Position numbers and translations under genes: made by a program. Of a DNA stretch of 64,000 bases, positions 23,201 to 36,100 are shown in pieces (position 1 is the first letter of the stretch; every line of letters starts with the position of its first letter). The notes under the pieces are model-generated. The model had not been told where the DNA came from. It ran no database searches and saw nothing but the letters and a program-made list of their open reading frames with translations. This stretch comes from Brachypodium distachyon. Taxonomy: Eukaryota; Streptophyta; Magnoliopsida; Poales; Poaceae. The stretch is from NCBI RefSeq assembly GCF_000005505.3, contig NC_016131.3, forward strand, positions 70,630,355 through 70,694,354. The letters are read 5' to 3'.

Positions 23201-24349
23201 GGAAACTTCTACTTGTAAGAAAAGACTAGTGGTTTGGAATATTACGAAATCCACAGAAAATTGAAAATAGATACCATAGAGGTAGGTATGCACGAGACTG
23301 AAAATGCTATACAAGTCCACGATACTAATCAACTACAGTGAAAGGAACAGTTTTATTCCTTGTATAGTTGTGTTTTTTTTCACCTCATGATTAACATCCC
23401 GGTCTCAATTTTTTTTTAAACAGGCGCATTACAGAAAACTTGCAAGCACCTTACTGACCTATCGACGGTCACGGTAGCATATACATATTCATGCAGAAAT
23501 AGCTTTCAACTTAAATTGAAAGCCTATATAACATGATAAAATTTACTACCAGTAGCTAACTCTGATGTGATCATCCAGAGAGTAGCTCAACTAACTTGGA
23601 ACAAGCAAGTTTCATCGAATAAAGTACACACAATTCATTCATTACTTAGCCGTTCAGTTCCATAAAATTTCTCTCTTCGACAGGTACTAACTAGTTTAGC
23701 AAGAACATATAAAACTAATTACAGAGTCAAGGCTTGGAGATAGTCCGATTAATACTAACGTATATGCATGACACAACTCGAGTATACTAGTGCTAGCTGT
23801 AGTAATGAATGAACTGGACGCTACTACTGCAAGCAATTAGCTTTTGGTAATGATTGACGAATAGAGAAGTTAGCAGTGCACACATACCAGCCATTCGTTG
23901 TGTCCCTGGTTGCCCTCGAGGTCGAGCAGCTTGACGGCGACGGGCTGCGCGCGGAGGCCGGGCTTGACCTTCTCGTCGACGTAGCCCTTGTAGACTGGGC
24001 CGAACCCCCCTTCGCCGATGAAGTTGGTCATGGAGAAGTCCCTGGTCACGGCCCGGAGCTCCGCGATGGTGAAGACGTGCAGGTTGGAGCCCGCCAGCGA
24101 TATCGACAGATCCTCCGGCGACACCATCCCGCCCAGGCTCAGGTCCGAGAACGACATCCGTCTGTGCAGCGAACGCCCGCCGCTCTTCTTCCCGCTGCCG
24201 CTGCCGCCCCCCGACGACGCCGCAACCTTCGTCTTCGTCTTCTTCTTCTTGTTGTTGTTCTTCTTCTTGGTGCTGCCGGCGGCGGCGGCGGCGGCCGCCG
24301 CGTGCGAGCTGAAGCAGCCGAACAGCGCGCTCCACGCCGGTCTGGCCAT
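20245..24349 (-). CDS. RIPK-like: Receptor-like cytoplasmic kinase, RLCK-VII, RIPK type
   Basis: Five exons: 24349-23888, 22932-22797, 21640-21504, 20928-20805 and 20705-20245; total 1320 bases, 439 residues. All junctions are GT..AG and in phase. The protein has a basic, low-complexity N-terminus with an alanine run, the family signature [16 protein letters not shown] (79-94), a glycine loop GEGGFGPV (112-119), the ATP lysine K140 in VAVK, a catalytic loop YRDFK with D235, DFG at 253-255 and APE at 280-282. It is therefore predicted active. Order and wording closely follow Arabidopsis RIPK and relatives, which act at the plasma membrane in immune and root signalling. The MARPAW start is the first ATG and no MG myristoylation start is present; C12 might be lipidated. 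The tail is basic and alanine-rich. A TATA box lies 75 bases upstream. Exact orthology needs a tree. Confidence 0.92.
22533..22614. mobile_element. Short Stowaway-like MITE in an intron
   Basis: An 82-bp copy bounded by TA on both sides, starting CTCCTTCCATTCC and ending GAACGGAGAGAG. It is in the intron between exons 2 and 3 of the RIPK-like gene and is shorter than typical, so probably internally deleted. Confidence 0.5.
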
Positions 24350-24424
24350 GGGCGCGTCCGCGGCGTGTGCGCGTCGATCTCGGCTTGTTTGCTTTAGCTA
24401 CCAGCCGCTTTGGCCGTATCGGGG

Positions 24425-24432
24425 TATATATA
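24425..24432 (-). promoter_or_regulatory. TATA box of the RIPK-like gene
   Basis: TATATATA read on the minus strand about 75 bases before the start codon, the normal distance for a short 5' leader. Confidence 0.5.
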
Positions 24433-27400
24433 CACACGGGAACAGGTGGTGGTGCACTGGTGCTGGTGCCGGCGCCGGTCGATGCTCGCCTTAATTAACT
24501 GATCGCGTGGCGAGTTAATTAGTCATTAATCACTGCTCTTGCCTTGATTAATCCGTGCTAATTAATCAACGGCGGGGTTGGGTTCTGGCATGACGTGGCG
24601 GGGGGCAGCTGCGAGGGATGGACGGCTGGATGGCGTGCGGGGGGGAGGATTTTGACCTGGGCCGGGTCGTTGACACGGGAAACGGGGGGCCGCCGTCAGC
24701 TGGAAGAAACGGCTTCTCTGCACGGCGTTCTCACTCTCACGGGCGCACCTCCCGCGTCCGATCAGGCCCAGACGGTTCGGATGGAAGCAGAGTACGTCTA
24801 CTTGTTGAATCCGTTTCAGATTTGACCCGACAAGAGGAACGGATGGGTTGAACGGAATCCGTGGGGTGCAGAACAGAGGGTTCACTGATCTTCTCTCTAT
24901 CTGTATCCCTTTTTCTGGGTTAAGTTGTTCAGAATGGTCAGCTTGGATTTTCTTCAGAGGGAACATGTTTAATTTGTTTTTATGCAGAAGAAAACCTATT
25001 CGATTCATTTGCTTTTCTTCAGAGACAAAATCTGTTCTTTTTTTCCTCCTTAAATTAGAAGAGAAAAACCTGTTCAGTCCAGTCTGCTTTCTGAGACCCT
25101 TGTACTATCTAAAAACTCAGAATGTCGACTGTGTTGGCACCTTTTGTACTTACTGTTTCTCTAGGAGTAGATCTTTTCTGAGACCTTGTTGTACTGCATG
25201 AAACTTGCAAGGAACGTTGCTCCTGCTTTGCGTTCCGTGGGGCCGAGATAGCTACGGTTCCGGGCCACGAGCACGAAAAGTTAATCCACGCACACATCGC
25301 AGGATAACTGTTGATGGTAGCTTTGAGCTCGTGTTGTTTTCTTGAAACGGCAATGCGAAGTTAGCGGGCAGGTATACTTTATGCACACGAACCATCATCT
25401 AAAGCTCAAAAACTTGCACGATCTGGCTTTCTGATGTCCGAGCATCTTTTGTGGGAAGGAAATAACTCTGTACTCTGTTACTTAGTGCAGGAAATATCTG
25501 AATTACTCTGTTATTTCGTAGAGGAAAGCTCTGAAGTCTGTTATGCATATCGTTTTCAATTTGTTTAACTCAGGGGTACACATTATAGCGGAGTACTAGT
25601 TTATAAGTGATGGTTACGTTTAATTTGGCATCCCCCAGAGCTAGCTATATATGCGCATTTATTAGTGCTCCAATTGTCCAGATACTCCAAAATCGCGGTT
25701 GTGGCAGTTGAAGAAACATCCCCGGAAAGAAATTTGTAATAATCCTTCCAATTGATAGAAGTTGAGGTGAAACAAAAGAGTACCTTTCCCTGATCCTGGC
25801 TTACCGTTTATGGCGATGCAGCCAATGTTCCACAAATGATCTTCTTTTCTTCAACAAATCAGTGGCTTGGCGTCTGTGCTTTCTGTAATCTTGTGCGTCA
25901 AGATACACAAATGATATGCATGCGGCGCATCGCATAAATTTACAACAAAGTCGCCTCGTGATCTAGCAATCTACTTTAAAAAAAAACCATGTGATCGATG
26001 GCTATCGAACGAGAGCATGACAGAGCACCAAAATACAGAACTTTCCTCTCTGGCCAGGCCAATTAAGCCGCATGTTATCAAAACACAAATCAGAAGAGCC
26101 TGCGTCTGGCTAGGAATTAGGAAAGGAACCCTCACAGATAAATGCGGCTGATTTTTAAGCGCCAGTGGGTTAGGTGCTGCTATTGTATATACACCGTATC
26201 ACAGGAACGCAAGGACATGATATTCTAGTTTATGATGAGAATTAAAGAAGAAAATGAGGCTGCTAGATTAATCATACATATATGGCGCATGTGTCGTGTC
26301 ACTTTGCATGTTGATACGGAAGGTTTGTGGCTTCTAGAGACTTGACCTTGGTGCAATGATGCATACATATATATATTACCTACCCGTATATCTAGGGATG
26401 TAGGTAGGTAACGTATACGTACGTATGTACGGTCAATGTGACGCACGTACGCGTGATGGGCACGGGCGTTTTCACCTCTAGTTTATTTGCTTGGCTGAGG
26501 AAAAATGGGGTTCCGGAATTTAGTGGGAGGCCATGCTTGAAGATCCTTTGTAGAGTCGAATTGGTGATCAAGTTTCATGCATGCCTTTGTCGTGGACTCC
26601 GTAGCGGTACACTTCATGCCGTGCATGTAAATGCATGCGCACGATTTCATCAGGATTCACACAACCACACGTATTTGCTTCCTGATTCCTGAGTCCTGAG
26701 TCTCTTGGACCAGCTCAACCCAATAATCGAACCCACACGAACGAACGAAATTCTGCGCGCAGGAAGGGTTTTTCCTTATTTTTCTTCCGAGCGCGTGAAA
26801 AGAGCTCTTTGTCGTAAAAAAATCATCTCGGTTTTGACGGAGAGAAATCATCTCGTTTGGTTCCAAGTACTGGAAAATCGGAGGATTCATACGGTTTACG
26901 AAATCAAAACGAACAACGAACTCTGTGGCAGGAACTTTTCTTCCGTGCGCGTGGCCGGAGCCGCGACGCTGCAACGTAGGACACCTTTTGAAAGAGAGAA
27001 AAATGGCACGTACTCTGACGTTGCGCGTTTGAAAATGTACAGCGGATCCGTATTTAACTATAGTTCCAGTGAAAAAGGGAGATTCATAGTACTCTATGGT
27101 ACTACTATAGAGTTTACAAAATCAACAAGAGCTGAAAAATGCTCCGTACTCTTTTGCCCGGGCAAAATAAAAGAAAGGAACGCACTCTGACTTTGACCTC
27201 GACCGAGCCCGTTCCGGCCGGTGTTCCAGCGGCGCTGAAGTCGAACCCGTACCCGTGCCGATAACGCGCGCGTCAACGCTTTGCGGCCTGGACTCGGGGA
27301 CTCTCCCGGTCCATCTCTTCACACCGCTGGGTTTGTTTGTTCCTCTCTTGACCCGGTTGGGGCTCCGGGTTCTCGGTCGGGCCGGGAATAAAGTCTGACG

Positions 27401-28099
27401 AGAGAAAAACCGCTCAGATTCACGCAGTATTTGCGTGTGATCGGTCGGGGCTTTCCATCGAGTTGAAGGAAACTGCCGGCCGTGTCTGTGAGACTGTAAG
27501 TCTGCTTGGCCAAGTTCATGCATCCGCATGCGCCCCCTTCCCTGCCAAGGTCTTTGGTTAATTTTTCTTCCTTACCAAGTTGTTGCATGAATGATGGAGC
27601 AGTAGAGAAACGGTGTCATCTCTTGCGTTTGCATTCAATTCGACCGATTAGACCGGTTAGACTAGCGTGTCTTCTTATCCTTCTCATTGTTGAACAATCA
27701 TAACCTCTTAATTTTGTATTCGCGGGAAAATCAGAGGAATCGATTTTTTTTTCCTCTGACGGCTCTATTTATCCATTTAATTTGTATAAACGCAGAAAAT
27801 GGATTTTTTTTTTAATGTGATCTCCGTTTTAAAATAAAATACATGATTTCTACAATTGAATTGGAACTCTTTTCCTTTGCATGAAGCACGAGATTGATCT
27901 TATGTAGCATTACAACATCGCCACTTTACGTTTGCTCGTGGTTTGACTTTAATTTAGCCATGTTTACTACGGAGCACTAGAATTTATGTAATTTTCCTAT
28001 TTCTACTATATAAACACCGAAGTCGACAAATTACTATGTTTGTCAATTCTCTATTTTGCTAACTAGTTATTATCTTTATTCTTGTGTCTTCCTAATTCC
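24433..28099. other. Intergenic region between RIPK-like and TTLL12 genes, part 1
   Basis: Upstream DNA of the RIPK-like gene. There are short open frames only, none with recognised domains. Mostly AT-rich, with GC-richer patches near 24600-24780 and 27180-27480. Nothing else supported. Confidence 0.45.
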
Positions 28100-28570
28100 T
28101 ACATATCCAAGATCTTCTGAATCAAACAGGACCCCAAAACATAAGAATAGGAATGAGATAAAAATGTATACGTGACACAAAGAATTGGGAAACAAAAGAT
28201 TTTTTTTGAAGAACATTGAAACAACAAGAGAATCCTACTAAAAACAACCCAATCAAAGACAAAAACAGGGTTGAGAAGTATAATTATAACGTGATTATAG
28301 AAGACACTCGTCTCGTTTTTCGTGCCTATAAATTCAAAAAAGAGGTCCGAATGTAGTGTTAAATTACTGCGTGCTTTCTTTGAAATAGAGATCAATTTTA
28401 AAAAAAAGTCCTCCATTTTTCCATTGCCAGTTGCCACGCTCCTCTGAATCAAATGAGCAAACAGTACCAAAAAAAAAAACCAAAAGATTTATATCCCTAG
28501 TATTTTCCTCCATCCCCACCCCCCAAGGCATTTCTTCCTTTTTTCCCATTGAATCAAAAGGAACCCTTAT
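28100..28570. mobile_element. Degenerate MITE, same family as 60750-61220
   Basis: Shares wording and order with the better copy at 60750-61220: ACACTCGTCTCGTTTTTCGTG, then AATTCAAAAAAGAGGT, then CTCTGAATCAAATGAG, ending ATTGAATCAAAAGGAACCC before TTA. The ends are eroded, so limits are approximate. Confidence 0.5.
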
Positions 28571-31500
28571 TGTCGCCCAAGGAAAAAGATTACTTCTCTA
28601 TTGACCTGGACGAGTTTGGAAGAAGCAGCTGGCATAGGTTGGGCAACGAAAGAGTGTTAAAACATATAGGGTTTGGTGAGTTGATGTGAAAATGCTGGTT
28701 GGCCACTTGGCCTGCATTTATGCATGCCAACTCAGTCTTCGTTCCATGTACGTAGACAATGTACAGCTCATCCTAAGTTTATCTGTAGTTTCACCTAACA
28801 ATATGTGTCAAATGCTATCAACAACGGTTCAGATACGAACTTCGACAGGCCGAATTCAGTCATAGCTTTCTTAACCAAAGACCAAACTTTTATCGAAAAA
28901 GCCAAAGAACCAATCAGCCTATCAAAATTTGTACACCGTACTTAGCCACATACATGTGCGAAACTCTGTGCCCGGTAGTCCCATCCCAATACTAGAGTTG
29001 TATTCCTCACCAGAAACAACGTGGCTCTGGCCAAAGTGTGCAGATTCTGTAGCATTTTCCAGCAGTGACGTGTGCGTGGAGAGACAACGGGGAGAGGGAC
29101 CTGTCCTGAATCCTGACCAGATATTTCATCATCTCACTGATGCCAATTCTATATCCTAAATCCCTGCTTCATCCGGACTCGTATTACTCGCAAACTCACC
29201 AAATACTTTGGATCCACTCGTAGTGATTCTTCCTGGCACGACAGCAGCCGCTGCCAGCTGCGACTTCTATGGTTGCTGTACGCAAATTCTTCCCCCCCTT
29301 GGATTCTGAAGACAGGAAGAACCAAGGGCGTCAAGAAATTGACACTGCTGCTTCATGGGTTCTAGAACAGGCGGCATCGACGTCAAATACGCTCAAGAGC
29401 AAGAAGAAACGGACGGAATTCGTAGAAGAAGCGACAAGAACATCTAGATCAAAGATGTACAGGGTCACCTAAGGCTAAGAGAGGAGTGGTGGCTGTGAGC
29501 AGTTTACCCGTTCACTCAAAGATGGCTGCGAGCTGCAACCACAGGAAATACTTCAGGACTACTCTATCTTCTGATATGACTGGCTTGACTGACAATTTGA
29601 CGGATACTGCAGGCATGCCGACTTGTCTTTCTAAAATAGAAATATACCACTAGTTCGGGCTCTACAATAATCCATATTCTGATATTCGTTATAAATCGCG
29701 CAGAATCTAATCCGATGAAAAAAAAACACAACGAATTCATGCATGTATTTAGTCAACAATCAACAAAGAAGTAGGTATATATCTAGGCTATGTCTTTCCA
29801 CCCCAGATTAGTGATTATAAGTTGAAATGGCTCTGTAGGACGCTTAACGTCTCAACGGAAAAATCAGGCTAAACTAAACCACACTGCGTTTTGAATTCCT
29901 CGTAGAATTCAATAGTCATATGATCTTTCCAAGTTTCTCTATCAAAAATTTCGTCCATACATACACTTCTATACTGTAACCACTACTCCACTAGCATTTG
30001 ATTCCTACCTCCATCAGGCGACCTGATTAGTATTAGAAGTCCATGTCAGGGATTAGGTGTAGAATTGAACACCTCAGCTCAACCAATCAAATTACGTTGC
30101 GAAACAGTTCTCAAATCTCTCGAAATAAAGAGCTTTGAAATACATCATACCTGAACATCGCCGAAAAAAATAATACAGTACAATGTCAGTCAGATTCTGC
30201 ACGACTTGAGACGAGGACAGACAAGACTTGGGAGTTGCACTAGGAAGGCGAAGCCTTGACGAATCGGTTCATTTACCTAAAACAACCGAAAACGACGGGC
30301 TCCTCAGCACAATTTGACCTGGATTGGACCCTGATTTGTGTGGCGCCAATGCTTCGAGAACTATACTTGTATTGCCGTCACAAGCTTAGGTTGTATCTGT
30401 ACCTGGACAGAAAATATGAAGTGTGCGTTGTCAAGATTATTTAACTTGGGGTCGCGACTGAGTTCAGCCACACGAACTGTATTTCGTTTCTAATGTTTCT
30501 GGTATCCGTCTCACCTGACGCAAATCGTGTAGATCAACTTGTGCTTTCTAATTTGCCAATCAGATGATGAGATCATGCGCGCAGTTAATCATCCAACGTC
30601 ATTCTGGGTTTCTTGCTGCTGCAGGAAACCTTACCACTGTACCAGATTTTACAGCGGATTGGGTTCAGACATCCTACGATGGAGTAAATGACAGGAAACC
30701 AAACGACGGAGAGAAGAGGAATCTCGAGTTCTTGACCTCGCAACGCATCGGTTATACACGAAATTTCGAGGAATCAGTGGCATCCTTTTAGATTGACCAT
30801 CGTTTTTCTGTAGATTCGGTCGCTTTCAGTTTTCACCTGCGACGACGGTGGGGCGGATCACGTTTATACTGCCTTTTGACACGGCTCATACACACTTCAT
30901 ACATTTGTACCGACAGGCAGCAGCCACGTCGTAAGTTAAAATGGTGGCAAAGTTGGGGTCTGATTGAGCCTCCCCTCAAATTGTTGCCGTGGTGCGAACA
31001 ATCTTTTGCCTTTGCTCGATGCTCCCCTAAAGACAGAAAATAGAAATGCTAGGCTGCGGGGTGCGAAAAGGAGATCGAGACGCTTTGCTTTCTGACCAAA
31101 TCAAGGCCGGAATTCGTCCGTCCAGGAGTTCAACTTCTTCAGAGACTTGTGCATGGATTTCGAGAAACAGAGAATTTTCCTACCAACTCCCCGGCCACCG
31201 CCGGTCGATCGACTCACGTCACACAGTGGACGTACGCAACTTACCAACACGCGACGCGCAGCACATTGCTTGAAGCCCATGAACTCGCGTGGCTGGACGT
31301 ACGGAAGCCACATAAATCTAGCTAGCTAGGTAAAGCTTGTAACGGAAGGATCGCGTACGTGAAGAAGAAAAAGAAGAAGAAGAAGAGGAGCTGGGTGGAG
31401 TTTTATCCGTGGTGTCGGGTTAATCTACCCGGGTTCCCCGACTTTTCCTTTGCCGCTTTTTAGCGGTGTCCCCTGAAAGGAGAGTAGAAAGGTGGCGGCG

Positions 31501-32148
31501 AGAGATCGATCCCTTTCTGGACAAAGCAAAGGGGGGCCAGCTTTTCTATTACCTCGTGCTCGACTCTTTGGTTTTCTTCCGTGGCCCCGCCGACTGGCCG
31601 CAAGCTTGTTGCATGCACGAACCTTTTTGTTTTCAACACCTAGTTTTTCCAATATCATACGTGAGCACGCAAAGCAGGCAGACATGCGGAAACTTGCGCG
31701 CCGTCCACTAATTTCGAGAGGTTGATGGAAAGAGCACAATATATGTTGTCTCTTTTTTTTTTGAAACTATATATGGTGTCTCTTTGGGTGTACATCAGTG
31801 TGACATGGTGGTTGTGTCACACTATGTATTGCGTACCGGACATGTACAGGCGTGGCAGTACAGGAGTATATTTTTGAACGGGCCTGTAACTTTTGCGACA
31901 TAAGGCCGGCTGTAATTGGGCCTAGGGACTAGATTTCCAGCAAGTTGTCCGGAATTTTAGGCGTGGAAATAGAATGCGGATGTTGCATATGAGTGGTTGC
32001 GCCAAACTGTGCATTACCCTATTTTTGTCACATACAGAATAAACAACAGTGATCATCGACTTAGAATGAAAATTCCTGGTCTTCTTAGATTTTTTTTTAA
32101 AAAATAAATAATTTAACGGTGATTTTCCAGTTTGTACATGTTAATATG
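28571..32148. other. Intergenic region between RIPK-like and TTLL12 genes, part 2
   Basis: No gene supported. A GAA/AAG-rich purine run lies at 31362-31390. Short open frames on both strands have no recognisable content. Confidence 0.45.
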
Positions 32149-32538
32149 TCATTTGTCAAGATAATGCACGTACGTAGGCACGTAGCCCGAGTCAGGATCC
32201 GCGGCTTCTTTTCCCCTATGATCCACCGAGGTTCCTTTGGATCCGCTGCACGTACGTCCTGCTCGGTGATCGATCCTGAACGACTTCCGGAGTGCACCAT
32301 GCATCCCGCCGGCTGGCGCGAGCTCCACGCACGCCATGGCGAAGCGTTGAAGCCGAAGAGCGTGGCGGATGGGTTCGTGGATGCAGGGTAGGCCGTTGAG
32401 GTTGGAACGAAGCGTCGGCCGTGAGTGCGATGTGTCGGCGACGCAGTAGTCCAAGAGGAGGTCCGGGTCGGAGTTGCAGACGATGGGGAGGAAGATGAGA
32501 CCGAGGATGAGAGTGCCATGCTCGGTTCTGCTGCTCAT
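32149..32538 (-). pseudogene. Germin-like protein fragment
   Basis: An open frame begins with a plausible signal peptide (LILGLIFLPIVCNS) followed by SDPDLLLDYCVAD and NGLPC, the mature N-terminus of germin-like cupins. A shorter-than-normal gap then leads to FAMACVELAPAGG, which fits the start of the first cupin strand set. The expected metal-binding HTHPRATE box is missing and the rest of the frame is unrelated. Intact germin-like proteins have about 220 residues, so this is an internally deleted, truncated relic or a fragment. Germin-likes are extracellular manganese cupins with oxalate oxidase or superoxide dismutase activity; this copy should have neither. Confidence 0.55.
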
Positions 32539-32805
32539 GGCTACGCAGCGGCGGCCTGGCGGGAGAATATAAGAATAACGTTAACGTGCTACGTGTTTTT
32601 TCTGTCGGTTCAGTCATCAGATTTCTGTTGTGATGGCTCGTCATAGTTGAGTAGTTCGTGTCACGCGTGCATCCACTGTTAGCCTTTGTAGCATTGTGAA
32701 ATGCATGCTCTGAAGTTACTGTGGGGGTAAGCAGCTGCAAGGTAAGGACTACGGTACCTTGCCTTCCAGCGAGAGATACCGACTTTGGAGGATTATTTCT
32801 TTCCA

Positions 32806-32910
32806 AATCACTTCTTCAATCTTTTTGTTAAAGCTTGTTCAAACACATTGGCTAAACCTGCTTTCAAAATCACTTCTTCAAACTTTTTGTTAAAGCTTGT
32901 TCAAACACAT
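32806..32910. repeat. Direct repeat, 43 bp, period 62
   Basis: AATCACTTCTTCAA..CTTTTTGTTAAAG.. ending TTCAAACACAT occurs at 32806-32848 and 32868-32910 with about one mismatch. It lies about 270 bp downstream of the TTLL12 stop codon, so it may be in the 3' UTR. Confidence 0.75.
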
Positions 32911-33177
32911 ACAAGTACCATTGCATATTCCATGCTCCATTGGTATTCTAAGCATAACGTTGGTATCAGAAGCACACAGGCGAACACAGAAAGTAAATTC
33001 CATCTTCACCGTCACAGTTCAAACACCACCACAGTTTACAATCAATGTTGTACTCTAGGAGACGCGTGATGAACATGGTCCATTTATCCTGTCACGGGTG
33101 TAAGTTCAACAGCTTGTATATATCATGGTGCGAGAACATGGGTGTTACAACATCCAAAAAAGAATCTGGGATGATGA

Positions 33178-36100
33178 TTACAGTGGCGATACATTCGTCA
33201 AGTCATCAAGAAAGAGGCAGCCAAATACTGTGTTGAAGAAATCACTCCCTCTAATGGCACCCTGGTTTCCAACCACAGCCGACGTGTCATATTTGCATGC
33301 CCTCGTGCAGTCTGGGCAATATGTCACCTGCATTTCAGGGTAAGATAGTTATTTCGTCGGAATACATTAAAACAGCTACTGGGCATCACGTTGAAATAAA
33401 TTCACATGACATGAAGTTGGGCATCCACATCTGCCAAGAAATTCAATTGCTGTATCCTATCTTGGTTCAGACATTCACTTACACTCCTCCGGCCCTCCCT
33501 ACAGTTCCCATAATACCGCCTATAGTGTAAAATGGATGAAGCAAATGCTACAGCAAGAATATCTGGATTGATATGCTGGTATCTAGTCTTACTACTGAGC
33601 AGGACATAAAATGATAATACATGAGTGCCTTTCTTGCTTCGGTAGAACCAGCATTATGTTATAACCATGCATTTTATCACTATAGCTGATATGCATTAGC
33701 TCAAACAGGTTTTACTAATAATGATGAGGGAAAAAAGAATGCTACAGTTCCAGGAAGTAGTCAACGCATACCTCTAAAATCTTTGGCTTGAATCTATTAT
33801 CAAGCATAACATCAACACCATAGATGGCCCTGGAGAATGTGTTTTGCATCTCAGGATGAACTGCTGAGGCTGACTCAAAGACGCGCCTTATCATATTACA
33901 TATGCTTTCATGGATGTCCAACCATTTAACTGAAATACAAACAATAAATCATCAGTAACCTAATACATCATTAAGAGAGAGAGAGAGAGAGTGCAAGCTG
34001 TAAAACCTTGGTGCTCCTTCTCAAACTCCTTAACAAACTCCGGCGTATTCATATGGTTCATCCTTCCAGTATAATTCTGGATGAGAACAATTAGGAAGCT
34101 AGATTACATTTTCAAACATTTATTATATGAAATGAGAAGTGGAAGAGCACAATATAACTATATAAGCATACAACTAGAAGGTATAATCAGATTTAGTGCA
34201 AAAGGACAGCATACAACATCGATAAGCTTATAAACGATTACCGACATTCATGATGTGATATCATAAAGTGACATATTTTAGTGAAATTTGATCTTACCAT
34301 CACAGTGAAATGGGTCTCGTATTCGAAAAGGCTAGTTTTCTCCAGAGTGTATTGATTGTTTGCTAACCTAACCTAAAAAAGAAAGGTTGGATGCACAAGA
34401 GTCAATAGATGTCATCATGAGAAATAATGATATTCAGCAGAGATTCATCAAGTATCGTTAAAATTTCAGGTCATACCCAAAAAACATCAGAAAGAAAGAT
34501 CTCCAAAGGGCATATACTGCGGACCAAAACAATGTACCGAATATCAAACTTCCTTCCTTGGAAAAGTGCAGGACACTCAATATACTTTTGGCATATCTTG
34601 GGACCTGTCTCCATAAGTCTGATGATAGCAGATAGATCACCAGTAACAGTGGTATCAATTGTTCTGGCCATATTCCAAGGTTTCATGATCCACAAGTTGT
34701 CCATATTATCTTGTTTCCTCACACAATAATCTCCAATAAGTTGAGACAAATGGGTCTCTAGGTTATATGTAGGTTGAAGCCACTCAGGCGAGCCCCATGC
34801 CTGTAGGAGTCCATCTTAGTTTTAGATGTGACTATCATCAAAGATGCTCAATCCAAAGCAGTTATATAGATTCCTACACAAAGCGATGTACAAGGTTTGT
34901 CCAAAAGAATAAGTTATATGCCAAAGAGCTCATTAGCTCACCTTGTGGATAGTGTCTGCCAGGTGATGCTTCATGACTAGGCAAGCTTCAAAAGGAAATT
35001 GATTTGTGTATTGTTGGTCTGTAAGCTCTAGAGAACTCTTCAATTCTGAATCCACTTGCATACTCACCCAGATGATGTCAGCGTCCTTAGGGTCAGTTGC
35101 TGCATGAAAATAAAATAATGTGAAAGAGGAATTAACCACATTTGAAGCAGTTTGCTGGAACAATGGAATAAAGCAGGTCCGGTAAAAAATGGAATACAGC
35201 AGGTCGACCCTATGGGTTGCCATGACTGTGCACGTTATTAAAGGAACCAATAAAACTAAATGCCATACAAATAATCTCTTATTATAAGAACATATGAGAA
35301 AAGTAATTGTTTAAGTTCATTTTAGTTTTTTCACCAATAAATATTACAAGATATTTTCACATACCATGACCATAATTTATAACTTGCATGGTAATGTGAT
35401 GGCAGAGTGCTATCACGAGGTGTTCTCTAAAATCAGAGAAGGAGAATCATGGGAAGATTTTCAGGCTACGTAATTGCTTTTCACATCAAACAAACAGAGG
35501 TAATGTGGTAAAAAAAAGGAAATGAAATTGATTGCAGATAAGTGATAAGGCCATATGGAGTTTTGCTTACTGAGAACGAACTCTGGGCGTGTTAAAAACT
35601 CATCTACTTGGGGTATATCAGTAAATACTCGAAGTGCGCGGCCATCACTTGGGCGTAAACTTTTAGTTGAGGGCTTCTCTTTTGTTGAAGGACAAATACC
35701 AGTTGATTGAAGTTGCTCCTGGTACTTTCTGAATTCCTATAGAGTAGCCAAAAAGTAAGAGAGAATAATCATAAGGCCATTCATCTGTGCATGCATGGCT
35801 CCCACACCCCAAAAGTTAGTGTTGACCAAGAAAAACGTACCTGAATAAAATAGTTCTCTGGAGTGTGGAACCAAGCTGTAAGCCTAGCTGACCGTTGTTT
35901 GTCTTCGCCAATTCCGAACAAGAAATCTCGGGTACATTCGTCTCCAGTATGAACATCACCGACAGGCCAGAGAATTGTGTAACTGAGATTATTGGATATT
36001 AGCAAACTAAATAATATTAGCATATACAATTCAAAGACCAATAGTAAATACCTTATAGCAGAAGCTAGTTTCCCTTCTGGCATGAACAAGAAAGGAGCGA

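Noticed and set aside
23793..24437. Minus-strand 214-codon frame over the RIPK-like first exon
   Set aside because: It is another frame of the same exon with arginine/glutamine-rich low complexity. The kinase frame from 24349 has the recognisable domain.
32238..32538. Intact germin-like gene
   Set aside because: The histidine box and the second half of the cupin are missing, so only a relic is claimed.
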